Below, piece by piece: positions 18,853-27,323 of a DNA stretch of 64,000 bases (position 1 is the first letter of the stretch; each line of letters starts with the position of its first letter). The DNA is from Sphingosinicella sp942492965. GTDB taxonomy: Bacteria; Pseudomonadota; Alphaproteobacteria; Sphingomonadales; Sphingomonadaceae. The stretch is taken from positions 2,480,001 through 2,544,000 of the forward strand of contig OW818656.1 in the NCBI GenBank assembly GCA_942492965.1, written 5' to 3'. Under the pieces are notes generated by a model that was given only the letters and a program-made list of their open reading frames with translations, did no database searches and was not told the DNA's origin. Made by a program: the position numbers and the translations under genes.

Positions 18853-19496
18853 ACATAATACTGCTCGGCCCGCCGGGGGCGGGTAAGGGCACGCAGGCCG
18901 GCAAGCTCGTCGAGGAGCGCGGCATGGTGCAGCTCTCGACCGGCGACATGCTTCGTGCGGCGGTGAAGGCGGGAACGCCGGTCGGTCTCAAGGCGAAGGC
19001 CGTGATGGACGCGGGCCAGCTCGTCTCCGACGAGATCGTCTCGGACCTTATCGGCGACAAGCTCGACGAGATGGGTCCGGACAAGGGCGCGATCTTCGAT
19101 GGCTATCCGCGTACCGCAGCGCAGGCGGAATCGCTCGATGCGATCCTCAGCGCGCGTGGCCGCACCTTGGATTATGTCATTGAGCTCGATGTCGATGAAG
19201 ACGCGCTCGTCGAGCGCATCACGGGCCGCTTCACCTGCGCGAAGTGCGGCGAGGGCTATCACGACACGTTCAAGCAGCCGAAGGCCGAAGGCGTCTGCGA
19301 CGTCTGCGGCGGCACCGAATTCAAGCGTCGCCCCGACGACAACGCCGAGACGGTCCGTACGCGTATGGCCGAATACCGCGCCAAGACCGCACCGATCCTG
19401 CCGATCTACGAAGCGCGCGGCCTCGTGAAGCGCGTTGACGGTATGGCCGATATGGGCGATGTCGCCGCCAGCATCGCGTCGATTCTGGACGCCTGA
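18849..19496 (+). CDS. adk: Adenylate kinase, zinc-LID type
   Basis: Interconverts ATP plus AMP with two ADP. It has 215 residues, the long form. The P-loop is GPPGAGKGT (7-15). Four cysteines in the LID (C130, C133, C150, C153) form a CxxC...CxxC zinc site that many proteobacterial enzymes lack. The start is a TTG that overlaps the secY stop codon (TTGA), so translation is probably coupled to secY. Normally followed by rpsM; here accessory genes intervene. Confidence 0.96.
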   Translation: MNIILLGPPGAGKGTQAGKLVEERGMVQLSTGDMLRAAVKAGTPVGLKAKAVMDAGQLVSDEIVSDLIGDKLDEMGPDKGAIFDGYPRTAAQAESLDAILSARGRTLDYVIELDVDEDALVERITGRFTCAKCGEGYHDTFKQPKAEGVCDVCGGTEFKRRPDDNAETVRTRMAEYRAKTAPILPIYEARGLVKRVDGMADMGDVAASIASILDA

Positions 19497-19540
19497 CGCG
19501 CTTCCGGGCACACTTCCGCTCTGAACGAGGGGAGGGACTC

Positions 19541-20050
19541 ATGCGCTTCATTCTGCTCGCGCTGATGCTTGCGGCGACGCCTGCTGCTGCGGACGTGAAG
19601 ATCGGCGAAAGCGGCTTCGTCGTCGAAAACAAGGCCGTCGCGGCGGCGGCGCCCGATGCAGTCTGGGCGGCGCTCGTCGCGCCCGCGCGCTACTGGAGCC
19701 CGGATCACAGCTATTCCGGCAAGGCGGAGAACTTCACGCTCGATGCGAAAGCGGGCGGCTGTTTCTGCGAAGCGCTGCCCAGCGGTGGTTCGGTCGAGCA
19801 CATGCGCGTCGTCTTCGCCATGCCCGGCAACACGCTGCGCCTCGTCGGGGGCCTCGGCCCCCTGCAATCCGAAGGCGTCGCCGCCACGCTGACATGGGCG
19901 CTGAAGCCCGTCCCGAACGGCACGGAGATCACGCAGACCTATGTCGTCGGCGGCCATATGCGCTTCGATGTCCCGGCGACCGCGCCCCTCGTCGGTCAGG
20001 TGCTGAACGAGCAGCTCACGCGCCTCGCCGCGCTGTTTCCCAAAGACTGA
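19541..20050 (+). CDS. Exported SRPBCC/START-like protein
   Basis: A 169-residue protein with a signal peptide (MRFILLALMLAATPAAA) followed by a polyketide-cyclase/START-like helix-grip fold: VAAAAPDAVWAALVAPARYW at the start and LTWALKPVPNGTEITQTYVV later. Members bind small hydrophobic ligands, but the ligand here is unknown. The ATG has a GAGGGGAGGG ribosome-binding site. It lies 5 nt before the ModE-like gene, so the two are probably co-transcribed. Confidence 0.8.
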   Translation: MRFILLALMLAATPAAADVKIGESGFVVENKAVAAAAPDAVWAALVAPARYWSPDHSYSGKAENFTLDAKAGGCFCEALPSGGSVEHMRVVFAMPGNTLRLVGGLGPLQSEGVAATLTWALKPVPNGTEITQTYVVGGHMRFDVPATAPLVGQVLNEQLTRLAALFPKD

Positions 20051-20055
20051 GCCGC

Positions 20056-20433
20056 GTGGCGATCATCGGCCCCCTGAAGCTCAAGGCGCAGATCTTCTGC
20101 GGCGGCGAGCCCGCGATCGGCCCCGGCAAGGCCGATCTCCTCGAAGCCATCGACCGCGAGGGTTCGATCTCGGGCGCGGGCCGCGCGATGGGCATGAGCT
20201 ACCGCCGCACCTGGCTCCTCGTCGACAGTCTCAACCGCTGCTGGAAAGACCGCGTCGTGGAGACGACCGCAGGCGGCGGCGCAGACAAAGGCGCGCGTCT
20301 CACGCCCTTCGGTCGCACGGTGCTTGATACCTACCGCGCCTTTGAGGCGAGGCTCGCGGCGGTCACCGATGACCCCGTCTACCGCGACCTGCTCGCACTC
20401 TTGCGCGAAAAGCCCTTACCACCACACGCCTGA
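20056..20433 (+). CDS. ModE N-terminal-domain-type transcriptional regulator (DNA-binding domain only)
   Basis: A 125-residue protein matching the winged-helix N-terminal domain of ModE, the molybdate-responsive regulator. It has LKLKAQIFCGGEPAIGPGKA, then LLEAIDREGSISGAGRAMGMSYRRTW (helix-turn-helix) and LTPFGRTVLDTYRAFE. It ends where the TOBE/MOP molybdate-binding domains would begin in full ModE, so it cannot sense molybdate in the known way. The GTG start at 20056 is 5 nt after the SRPBCC gene. A sequence closely resembling a ModE operator lies 0.5 kb downstream (20950-20973). Whether it senses a metal or works with another protein is unknown. Confidence 0.85.
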   Translation: MAIIGPLKLKAQIFCGGEPAIGPGKADLLEAIDREGSISGAGRAMGMSYRRTWLLVDSLNRCWKDRVVETTAGGGADKGARLTPFGRTVLDTYRAFEARLAAVTDDPVYRDLLALLREKPLPPHA

Positions 20434-20438
20434 GGCGT

Positions 20439-20933
20439 TCAGGGCGCGCGCGTCACCATTACGTCGATACTCTCCGCCGCCGCGCCGCTGATCTGAAGCG
20501 TATGAATGCCGGCGGGTAGCGCGAAATCCACGATCTTGCGGATTCCGGAACACGTCGGGCCGTGACCGTGCGCGATGGAGGAAACCGCTTTCCCGTCCGC
20601 GAGCACATCGACCCAGCCGCCGGCGCCGAGCGCCACGCGCCACGTCCCGGCCTGCGACGCCTCGAAACCGATCACGCCGCCGAAGCTGTCGGGTTTCGGT
20701 TCGCGTTCCGGCGGCGCGGCGAACCGTACCTTCAAGACGGGCTCAAGCGCCACGCGCGCGGGCGTTCCGGCCACGAGCATGACGCCTTTCGAAAGCGCCC
20801 CGGGCGTGCCTGACCATGCAGCAAGCGCAGGCGGCAGCCGTTCTGCGCCCGCGGGGCATTCCGTTTGCGCAAAGGCGGAACCCGAAATCAGGAGCGCGGC
20901 ACCCACACCCCAAACCCTTGAAAAACGATACAT
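20439..20933 (-). CDS. Small secreted protein of unknown function, divergent from the TonB receptor
   Basis: A 164-residue protein with signal peptide (cleavage near SGSAFAQ). The mature part is mostly beta: LPPALAAWSGTP, then GVIGFEASQAGTWRVALGAG, a conserved-looking SIAHGHGPTCSG and a C-terminal HTLQISGAAAESIDVMV. The HGHGPTC segment could bind a metal. A strong GGGAGG ribosome-binding site precedes the ATG. It shares a divergent control region with the TonB receptor, so both are probably under the same operator. I recognise no characterised family. Confidence 0.7.
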   Translation of the reverse strand: MYRFSRVWGVGAALLISGSAFAQTECPAGAERLPPALAAWSGTPGALSKGVMLVAGTPARVALEPVLKVRFAAPPEREPKPDSFGGVIGFEASQAGTWRVALGAGGWVDVLADGKAVSSIAHGHGPTCSGIRKIVDFALPAGIHTLQISGAAAESIDVMVTRAP

Positions 20934-20949
20934 ACCGCCTCCCGTCCAT

Positions 20950-20973
20950 TGCTATATTTCTTCGTATATAGCA
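20950..20973. promoter_or_regulatory. ModE-like operator in the divergent promoter region
   Basis: TGCTATAT (20950-20957) and ATATAGCA (20966-20973) form a perfect 8-bp dyad. Written as half-sites it is GCTATATT-N6-TATATAGC, very close to the known ModE consensus (GCTATATA-N6-TATATAAC core). It lies between the divergent starts of the small secreted protein and the TonB receptor, and a ModE-type DNA-binding gene is next door. Confidence 0.7.
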
Positions 20974-21021
20974 TTGCCGTGCCGCGCCTCAATCGGGACA
21001 TCGACGAAAAAGGGGGAAACC

Positions 21022-23094
21022 ATGCGCGCACGCTTCATCATGCTCATCCTGCTTTCGGGCGCTGCGCCGCGTGTGCTCCATGCTGCGGAGGCGGGAACCG
21101 CGGAGCCGTTCACGCTCGGCCAGATCATCGTCACAGCGCCTGATCAGGAAGGGGGCACCATCGCCTCCTCCACGCTCTCGTCGGAGGCGATCTATACGTT
21201 CAACCGCAGCACGCTCGACGAGGCGGTCAGCTTGATGCCGGGCGTTTCGGCCTCGAACAGCGGTGGTTCACGGAACGAGCGGCTGATCTTCGTGCGTGGT
21301 TTCGATCGTTTTCAGGTGCCGCTGTCGATCGACGGCATCCGCGTCTACCTTCCCGCCGACAACCGGCTCGATTACGGTCGTTTCCTCACGCCCGACATCG
21401 CCGAGGTGCAGGTGGCAAAGGGCTATGCGTCGGTGCTGGACGGACCCGGCGCGATGGGCGGCGCGGTAAATCTTGTCACCCGCAAGCCCGCGAAGGCGCT
21501 GGAGGCCGAGGTGCGCGGCGCGCTCGCGCTCGATCGCGGTGCCGACTATGCGGGCCACAACGTCTTCGCCCTGCTCGGCACGAAGCAGGACAAGTGGTAC
21601 GCGCAAGGCTCCTACACGCGCAATTTTCAGGATCACTGGGATCTCCCCGGCGGCTTTACGCCGACCGCGTCGGAAGATGGCGGCGAGCGTGATTTCTCCC
21701 GCACGCGCGACTGGCGCATGAACGTGAAGCTCGGCCTAACGCCGAACGACACCGATGAATATTCGATCAGCTACACGCGGCAGGAAGGCGCGAAGAACGC
21801 GCCGCTCCACGTTTCCGATACGGTCGCCTCGCAGCGCAACTGGACGTGGCCGTACTGGAACATCGAAAGCGTCTACTTCCTCTCGTCGACCGCCCTCGGG
21901 GACCGCGCCACGCTGAAGACGCGCGTCTACCGCAACACCTTCGATAACCTCCTCGCCGCTTACGACGACGTCACGCAAACCACGCAAACCCGTCCGCGCG
22001 CGTTCAACTCCTATTACGAGGACGAGGCGTGGGGCGGCTCGGCGGAACTCGGCGTCGATCTGACCGACGCGAACCGCCTCACCGTCGCCGCGCACTACCG
22101 CCGCGATCGCCACGTCGAGTTTCAGCAGAGCTTCCCGGCGGGCACCACTGAGCCTGATCAGGTGAACCTCGAGGAGACGTGGAGCGTCGCCGCCGAGAAC
22201 CGCCTGGCGCTTTCGCCCACGGTCACCTTCATCGCCGGCGCCAGTGTCGACTGGCGCGATCTCAAGCGCGCGGAGGAATACGGCAGCGTTCCCGGCCTCC
22301 CCGGGAATCGCCTATTCTCCTACCCGATCCGCAACAGCAGCGCGCTGGGTGGTCAGGGCCAGATCGTCTGGACGCCGGACGAGGCGACGCGCATCCACGC
22401 GGGCATCTCGTCGCGCGCACGCTTCCCGTCGATCTTCGAGCGGTTCAGCTCGCGCTTCGGCGGTGCCACCTCGAACCCCGACCTGAAGGCCGAGCGCGCG
22501 GTCAATTACGAGATCGGCGGCAGTCGCCAGATCGGCGCCGTGCGCGTGGAGGGTGCGGCGTTCTACTCGCGCCTCACCAACGTGATCGTTGCCTTCCCCA
22601 CGATCATCGAGGTCTGCACTGCGCCTGGCGTCTGCGATCCGCAGGCGGTCACGCAGAGTCGCAACCTCGGCAAGGGCGAAAACTACGGCGTCGAACTCGC
22701 CGTCGATGCGCGTCTTGGCGAAACGCTCGGCCTCGGCGCCAACTACACATGGACGCGTCGCGACCTCGAGGACCCCTCGAACGCGGCGTTCCAGCCCACC
22801 GGCGTGCCGGAGCACAAGGCCTTCGTCTGGGCGAACTGGAAGCCGGTTTCCGGCGTGCACATCATCCCGAACGCCGACATCGCGTCGAGCCGCTGGACGG
22901 TGAACACGGCAGGCACGCGCTATTACAAGACCGGCCGCCATGTGCTCGCGAACCTGCGCATCGATTTTGATGTGATGGAGAACGTCACGCTCGGGGTCGG
23001 CGCGCGAAACCTGCTCGATGAGACCTACCAGCTCACCGACGGTTTCCCGGAGCCGGGCCGCAGCTTCTTCGCGAGCGTCAGGGCTCGGCTGTAG
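21022..23094 (+). CDS. TonB-dependent outer-membrane receptor
   Basis: A 690-residue receptor with signal peptide (cleavage near VLHAAEA), a possible TonB box just after it (GQIIVTAP), the plug domain (LDEAVSLMPGVSASNSGG, RGFDRFQVPLSIDGIRVY, DGPGAMGGAVNLVTRKP) and a 22-strand barrel ending in FFASVRARL. The ATG at 21022 begins the signal peptide; an in-frame start at 20575 lies in the opposite-strand gene. The ModE-like operator upstream suggests uptake linked to molybdate, tungstate or a carrier complex. That is inference; by sequence alone it resembles siderophore-type receptors. Its last 17 nt overlap the convergent MFS gene. Confidence 0.92.
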   Translation: MRARFIMLILLSGAAPRVLHAAEAGTAEPFTLGQIIVTAPDQEGGTIASSTLSSEAIYTFNRSTLDEAVSLMPGVSASNSGGSRNERLIFVRGFDRFQVPLSIDGIRVYLPADNRLDYGRFLTPDIAEVQVAKGYASVLDGPGAMGGAVNLVTRKPAKALEAEVRGALALDRGADYAGHNVFALLGTKQDKWYAQGSYTRNFQDHWDLPGGFTPTASEDGGERDFSRTRDWRMNVKLGLTPNDTDEYSISYTRQEGAKNAPLHVSDTVASQRNWTWPYWNIESVYFLSSTALGDRATLKTRVYRNTFDNLLAAYDDVTQTTQTRPRAFNSYYEDEAWGGSAELGVDLTDANRLTVAAHYRRDRHVEFQQSFPAGTTEPDQVNLEETWSVAAENRLALSPTVTFIAGASVDWRDLKRAEEYGSVPGLPGNRLFSYPIRNSSALGGQGQIVWTPDEATRIHAGISSRARFPSIFERFSSRFGGATSNPDLKAERAVNYEIGGSRQIGAVRVEGAAFYSRLTNVIVAFPTIIEVCTAPGVCDPQAVTQSRNLGKGENYGVELAVDARLGETLGLGANYTWTRRDLEDPSNAAFQPTGVPEHKAFVWANWKPVSGVHIIPNADIASSRWTVNTAGTRYYKTGRHVLANLRIDFDVMENVTLGVGARNLLDETYQLTDGFPEPGRSFFASVRARL

Positions 23095-24352
23095 GCCGCA
23101 CCATCAGCAGCCCGAGGAAGCTCACCGTCGCCGCGCCCGCGAGATAGAGCCCAACGGGCGCGAGTCCGCCCCGGTCGGCGAGCGCCTGCGCGATGTTGGG
23201 CGCAAGCCCGCCGCCGAGGATGCCGCCCACGTTGAACGCCATCGACGCACCCGTGTAGCGCACGCGCGCCGGGAACAGGCCGGGTAGGAACGCGCCGAGC
23301 GGACCGTAGACGAACCCCATCATCAGAAGCATAAGCGACAGGTATGCGAAGATCGGGAATAGCGATCCGCCTTCCATCATCGGCGCCATCAAAAGCGCCG
23401 TCGGCACGGTGCCGATGCAGCCCGCCATCAGGATGAAGCGCGGCGTCTTCACGTCCGAAAGCCAGCCTGCGATCAGGATGCCTACGCCCATGAACAGGAT
23501 CGCGCCGAGCAGGATCGACAGGAACGTTTCGCGCGCGATGCCGAGCGTGGTGGTGCCGTAGCCGAGCGCGAACGCGGTCGCGAGGTAGAAGATCGCAAAG
23601 CAGCAGACGACGGCGAGCGTGCCCGCCAGCGTCTCGCGCCAGTGATCCTTCAGCAGCTCGGCAAGCGGCACCTTCGGCGGCGGTCCCTGTTCCATCGCGG
23701 CGGCGAAGGCCGGCGTTTCGGTCAGCTTCAGCCGCACCCACAGCCCGACGCCGACGAGCACCGCGCTCGCAAGGAACGGCAGCCGCCAGCCCCACGCGAA
23801 GAACTGCTCCTGCGTCAGCGTGAGGCCAAGGATCAGGAACAGACCGTTCGCCGCAATGAAGCCCACGGGCGCGCCCAATTGCGGGAACATGCCGAAGCGC
23901 CCGCGCCAGCCGGGCGGCGCGTTCTCCACCGCGAGCAGCGCCGCGCCGCCCCATTCGCCGCCAAGGCCGAAGCCCTGCCCGAAGCGGAGAATGCAGAGCA
24001 GCAGCGGCGCGATCCACCCGGCGGTCTGGTAGGTCGGCAGGAAGGCGATGGCGAGCGTAGAGCCGCCCATCAGCATCAGCGAGGCGACAAGCGTGGACTT
24101 GCGCCCGATCCGGTCGCCGAAGTGTCCGAACACGCTGGCGCCGAGCGGGCGCGCGAGAAACGCGATGCTGAAGCTCGCATACGACATCATCAGCTGCACG
24201 GACGGGGACTCGGAGGGGAAGAACAGCGGCCCGAACACCAGCGCCGCCGCCGTCACGTAAATATAGAAGTCGTAGAACTCCACCGCCGTGCCGACGAGGC
24301 TCGCCGTCAGCACGCGCCCCGTCGATGGCGGCAGTTGTCCGGCTTCAGCCAT
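23078..24352 (-). CDS. MFS transporter, metabolite:H+ symporter type
   Basis: A 424-residue inner-membrane carrier with 12 predicted membrane segments. The N-terminal SLVGTAVEFYDFYIYVTAAA and the loop motif GHFGDRIGRKSTL between TM2 and TM3 are typical of the metabolite:H+ symporter branch (relatives of ProP, ShiA and KgtP). Also seen is LRFGQGFGLGGEWGGA. Substrates in this branch are organic acids, osmolytes or shikimate; the one here is unknown. It runs convergent to the TonB receptor and may be functionally unrelated. Confidence 0.88.
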   Translation of the reverse strand: MAEAGQLPPSTGRVLTASLVGTAVEFYDFYIYVTAAALVFGPLFFPSESPSVQLMMSYASFSIAFLARPLGASVFGHFGDRIGRKSTLVASLMLMGGSTLAIAFLPTYQTAGWIAPLLLCILRFGQGFGLGGEWGGAALLAVENAPPGWRGRFGMFPQLGAPVGFIAANGLFLILGLTLTQEQFFAWGWRLPFLASAVLVGVGLWVRLKLTETPAFAAAMEQGPPPKVPLAELLKDHWRETLAGTLAVVCCFAIFYLATAFALGYGTTTLGIARETFLSILLGAILFMGVGILIAGWLSDVKTPRFILMAGCIGTVPTALLMAPMMEGGSLFPIFAYLSLMLLMMGFVYGPLGAFLPGLFPARVRYTGASMAFNVGGILGGGLAPNIAQALADRGGLAPVGLYLAGAATVSFLGLLMVRPTAEP

Positions 24353-24558
24353 GCGATCCCCCTCATCCGATATTGGAACCGCCGATGGCGCTGTGCATCG
24401 TCGGCGTCAACCGTTTCGCCGGATTCAACTCCCTGTGCCCTGTTGCAAGGAAGATGTGCCCCGCTGTCTACAGCTATCGATCACCCGCTCTTTTTCTTCA
24501 AAACCATTTCTTGGGATCGATTTCGTCGCCTAATCTGCCTTCCATCTTGCGGTCGGGG

Positions 24559-25689
24559 GTGGTGTTGCGAGTCGCGAATATTGCCAGACATGTCGTGCGA
24601 CGTGTGCCAGGACTTCTGTCTCCAGCGCGTGCGATCCGCGATGCTACAGAACGCGCACGCACGTCTGCCTCCCTCACATGGCCGCAACTGGTTCGCGCCC
24701 GCACGGAAAAGATAACGATCGCGATCACCGCGCATTGCAATCTGCGCTGCACGGGCTGTCGTTATGGCCGTGATTTCATGCCCGGCGCGATCCTGCCGCT
24801 GGATACCGTTCGCGATGTCATCGATGATGCCGCCGCTGCGGGCGTTTCGGCGGTGCGCCTTTACGGCGGCGAGCCGCTGCTTCACCCCGATCTTGAGCAG
24901 ATGCTGGATCATGCGCGAACGCGCGGCGTGCCGGCGTACGTCACCACGAACGGCCTTCTGCTCGGCCAGCAGGTCGAACGGCTTCACGCCGCCGGGCTGC
25001 GCAAGGTCACCGTGGGATATTACGGCAACGAACACACCTACGATGCCTATGTGCAGCGACCCGGCCGCTATGTTCGTTTCGTCGAAAGCCTGCGGGCCGC
25101 GCGGCGTCGGTTCGGTCCGGACCAGCTTCAGATTCAGCTGAATTTCCTGTTCAGCCGGGTCAGCTGCAATGCCGGGGCGCTCGATGCCGTGCTGGCGCTG
25201 GCACGCGAACTCGATGCCCGCATCCAGGTCGATATCGTGCACTATTCCTTGCCCTATTTTCACGAAGGTCCGGACCGGGTTTTGCAATTCCGCCCCGAGG
25301 ACGCATCGGCGGTGCGGCGGTTCGCGGCGCGGCTTCTGCGCGCGCAAATGCGGGAGCCGGACCGATTCACAGAATCGGCAGCCAGCCTTGCCGCGATTCC
25401 GGACTGGGCCATCAACGGGCCCGCGATGCAGGTGCCTTGCGACGCCGGGAAGCTGATCTGGATCGGCGCGGACGGTAGCGTGAAGCTCTGCTATGTGACC
25501 TTTCCGCTGGGGAATCTCCACGAGAAGCGGCTTGGCGAAATCCTCTATTCACAGTCCCATCACGCCGCGGCGCGCAGCGCGTTTCAGCTGAATTGCCCCA
25601 GATGCCATTGCGAGCGCGGTTCGCGGATCGAAAAGCATGGGCCTTCGCACGCCATTTATCGAAAGCGCGCAGCGGAGACCTCGCTGTAG
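24559..25689 (+). CDS. Radical SAM protein with a C-terminal cysteine-rich (SPASM-like) region
   Basis: About 376 residues. The 4Fe-4S/SAM motif CNLRCTGC is followed by RLYGGEPLLHPD, so it is a radical SAM enzyme. The C-terminal part holds further cysteines (VPCDAGKLIW, VKLCYVTFPLGN, NCPRCHCERG), suggesting an auxiliary cluster as in SPASM or twitch proteins. The start is uncertain: GTG codons at 24559/24562 place about 50 residues before the cluster motif, while an ATG at 24454 would add 35 residues that look non-coding. The 206-nt region upstream is AT-richer and probably contains the promoter. Substrate unknown. It overlaps the convergent glycosyltransferase by 34 nt. Confidence 0.82.
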   Translation: MVLRVANIARHVVRRVPGLLSPARAIRDATERARTSASLTWPQLVRARTEKITIAITAHCNLRCTGCRYGRDFMPGAILPLDTVRDVIDDAAAAGVSAVRLYGGEPLLHPDLEQMLDHARTRGVPAYVTTNGLLLGQQVERLHAAGLRKVTVGYYGNEHTYDAYVQRPGRYVRFVESLRAARRRFGPDQLQIQLNFLFSRVSCNAGALDAVLALARELDARIQVDIVHYSLPYFHEGPDRVLQFRPEDASAVRRFAARLLRAQMREPDRFTESAASLAAIPDWAINGPAMQVPCDAGKLIWIGADGSVKLCYVTFPLGNLHEKRLGEILYSQSHHAAARSAFQLNCPRCHCERGSRIEKHGPSHAIYRKRAAETSL

Positions 25690-26714
25690 ATTTCCTCATA
25701 ACGCGCGATCATGCCGGGAAGGTCGTAGGATCGCGCCCGGCTTTGCCCGCGCGCAGCAAGCGTTTCGCGCAGGGTGGGGGTATCGATCAGTGTTCGGATC
25801 GCTTCGGCTATGGCGCGGGGACGGCGAGGCGGAATCAGCAGCGCGCAAGGTGCGTCGGTTCCCGCGCCCACCATGTCGGGGATGCCGCCGACCCGCGTTG
25901 CGATTGCTGGCACGGCGCTCGCCATGGCTTCAAGAAGGGCGAGCGGCGTCCCCTCGTGTGCCGAGCAGATGAGGAAAATATCGATGTCGGCGAGGAAGTC
26001 GGATATTTCGCACACATGGCCTCGAAAGTGCACGCCATCGCCGGCAAGCGCATGAAGCCGGGCTGACAAGGGTCCGTCGCCGGCGACGTGCAGGGAGACA
26101 GCAAGGCCATCTTCGCGCAGCATCGCAATGGCGGCAAAGGCATCGCTGTGACGTTTGACGGGGTGCAGGCGCGATGCCATGCCGATCCGGAAGCTGTGCT
26201 GACCGGCCCGCAACGCGGGGCTGTGCTTCGCGCAGACAGACACGATGCCGGGCGGCACGCAGGCCACCGCCCTGCCGCTGAGCGTTCGAAACGAGACGGC
26301 GAGTTCGCGGGAGACGGCCGTGCATTGGTCCATCACCCGCAGCGATCGCCGTATGGGTAACAGCCATTGCCAATCGGCGCCGAGCGCAGAATGGAGCGTG
26401 GCGACGGTTCGGCAACCCGCGCGCTTCGCGGCGGCCGCCGCGTATATGGTGGCGACATGGCCGTGCGCGTGCACGATATCGACCCCGTGCCGGGCGACTG
26501 CGGCCGCGAGATCGTCTGGAAAGCAGTCTTGTGTGCGGTCCAGCGGGATCAGTATACCGGTGGGCGCGAACTGTTCCCGTTCGGTTGCCGGCTCGAAGGT
26601 GATGATGATGTCATCGCCGCCGCGTCCCGCCTGTAGCGCCGTGACCAGCCGTTCCTTGCCACCAGCCTCGAGGCTGGCGAGAAGGTGCGCGACCCGGGGA
26701 CGTCCGTCGATCAT
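25656..26714 (-). CDS. Glycosyltransferase family 4 (GT-B fold)
   Basis: A 352-residue cytosolic or membrane-associated glycosyltransferase. The N-terminal domain has HLLASLEAGGKERLV and VDIVHAHGHVATIYAA. The C-terminal domain has RIGMASRLHPVKRH and the nucleotide-sugar site HEGTPLALLEAMASAVPAIA, whose spaced glutamates are typical of GT4. Acceptor and sugar are unknown. No polysaccharide cluster surrounds it; the only partner nearby is the convergent radical SAM gene. Confidence 0.88.
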   Translation of the reverse strand: MIDGRPRVAHLLASLEAGGKERLVTALQAGRGGDDIIITFEPATEREQFAPTGILIPLDRTQDCFPDDLAAAVARHGVDIVHAHGHVATIYAAAAAKRAGCRTVATLHSALGADWQWLLPIRRSLRVMDQCTAVSRELAVSFRTLSGRAVACVPPGIVSVCAKHSPALRAGQHSFRIGMASRLHPVKRHSDAFAAIAMLREDGLAVSLHVAGDGPLSARLHALAGDGVHFRGHVCEISDFLADIDIFLICSAHEGTPLALLEAMASAVPAIATRVGGIPDMVGAGTDAPCALLIPPRRPRAIAEAIRTLIDTPTLRETLAARGQSRARSYDLPGMIARYEEIYSEVSAARFR

Positions 26715-26768
26715 GGGCCTGTGGCTAACATGGCTTGCGAACGACGGACAGGTATGTCAGCCCGCCGC

Positions 26769-26797
26769 TTGACACGGGCCGATTCGGCTCCTATCTC
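26769..26797 (+). promoter_or_regulatory. Promoter of the rpsM-rpsK-rpoA-rplQ operon
   Basis: A perfect TTGACA (26769-26774) is followed after 17 nt by TATCTC (26792-26797). Transcription would begin about 130 nt before rpsM. Such a promoter is needed because the accessory genes, two of them on the opposite strand, separate this operon from secY-adk. Confidence 0.7.
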
Positions 26798-26930
26798 CCC
26801 CCACATCCCGAATGTATCGCATTCCGGCGGCGCATAACGCGTGCTCGCCGGTTTTGTGTGTTCATTGGGGTTTCACGCTTTGAGATAGGCCCGCGCGCCC
26901 ACGCGGCCTGTGGAGCTAGGAGAACCGTCT

Positions 26931-27299
26931 GTGGCACGTATTGCGGGCGTTAACATCCCGACCAACAAGCGCGTCGTGATTGCCCTTACCTATATTCACG
27001 GCATCGGCCGTACCACCGCTGCGAAGATCTGCACGACGCTCGGCTTCCCGGCCGAACGCCGCGTTCAGGACCTCACCGATCAGGAAGTCATCCAGATCCG
27101 CGAGATGATCGACCGCGATCACACCGTGGAGGGTGACCTCCGCCGTGAGACCTCGATGAACATCAAGCGTCTGATGGACCTTGCTTCGTATCGCGGCCTT
27201 CGCCACCGCAAGGGCCTCCCGGTCCGCGGTCAGCGCACGCACACGAACGCCCGCACCCGCAAGGGCAAGGCGAAGCCGATCGCCGGCAAGAAGAAATAA
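26931..27299 (+). CDS. rpsM: 30S ribosomal protein S13
   Basis: Head protein that contacts P-site tRNA and forms intersubunit bridges. It has 122 residues starting at a GTG 6 nt after TAGGAGAA. It carries MARIAGVNIPTNKRVVIALT, then GLRHRKGLPVRGQRTHTNAR. An earlier in-frame start at 26910 runs through the ribosome-binding site and was rejected. Confidence 0.97.
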   Translation: MARIAGVNIPTNKRVVIALTYIHGIGRTTAAKICTTLGFPAERRVQDLTDQEVIQIREMIDRDHTVEGDLRRETSMNIKRLMDLASYRGLRHRKGLPVRGQRTHTNARTRKGKAKPIAGKKK

Positions 27300-27323
27300 G
27301 CGAGCAAAAGGGAGCTATTCGAA

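Noticed and set aside
24325..24558. Longer N-terminus for the radical SAM protein from 24325
   Set aside because: The ATG at 24325 lies within the coding start of the divergent MFS gene, and the intervening translation is not protein-like. The promoter should lie here.
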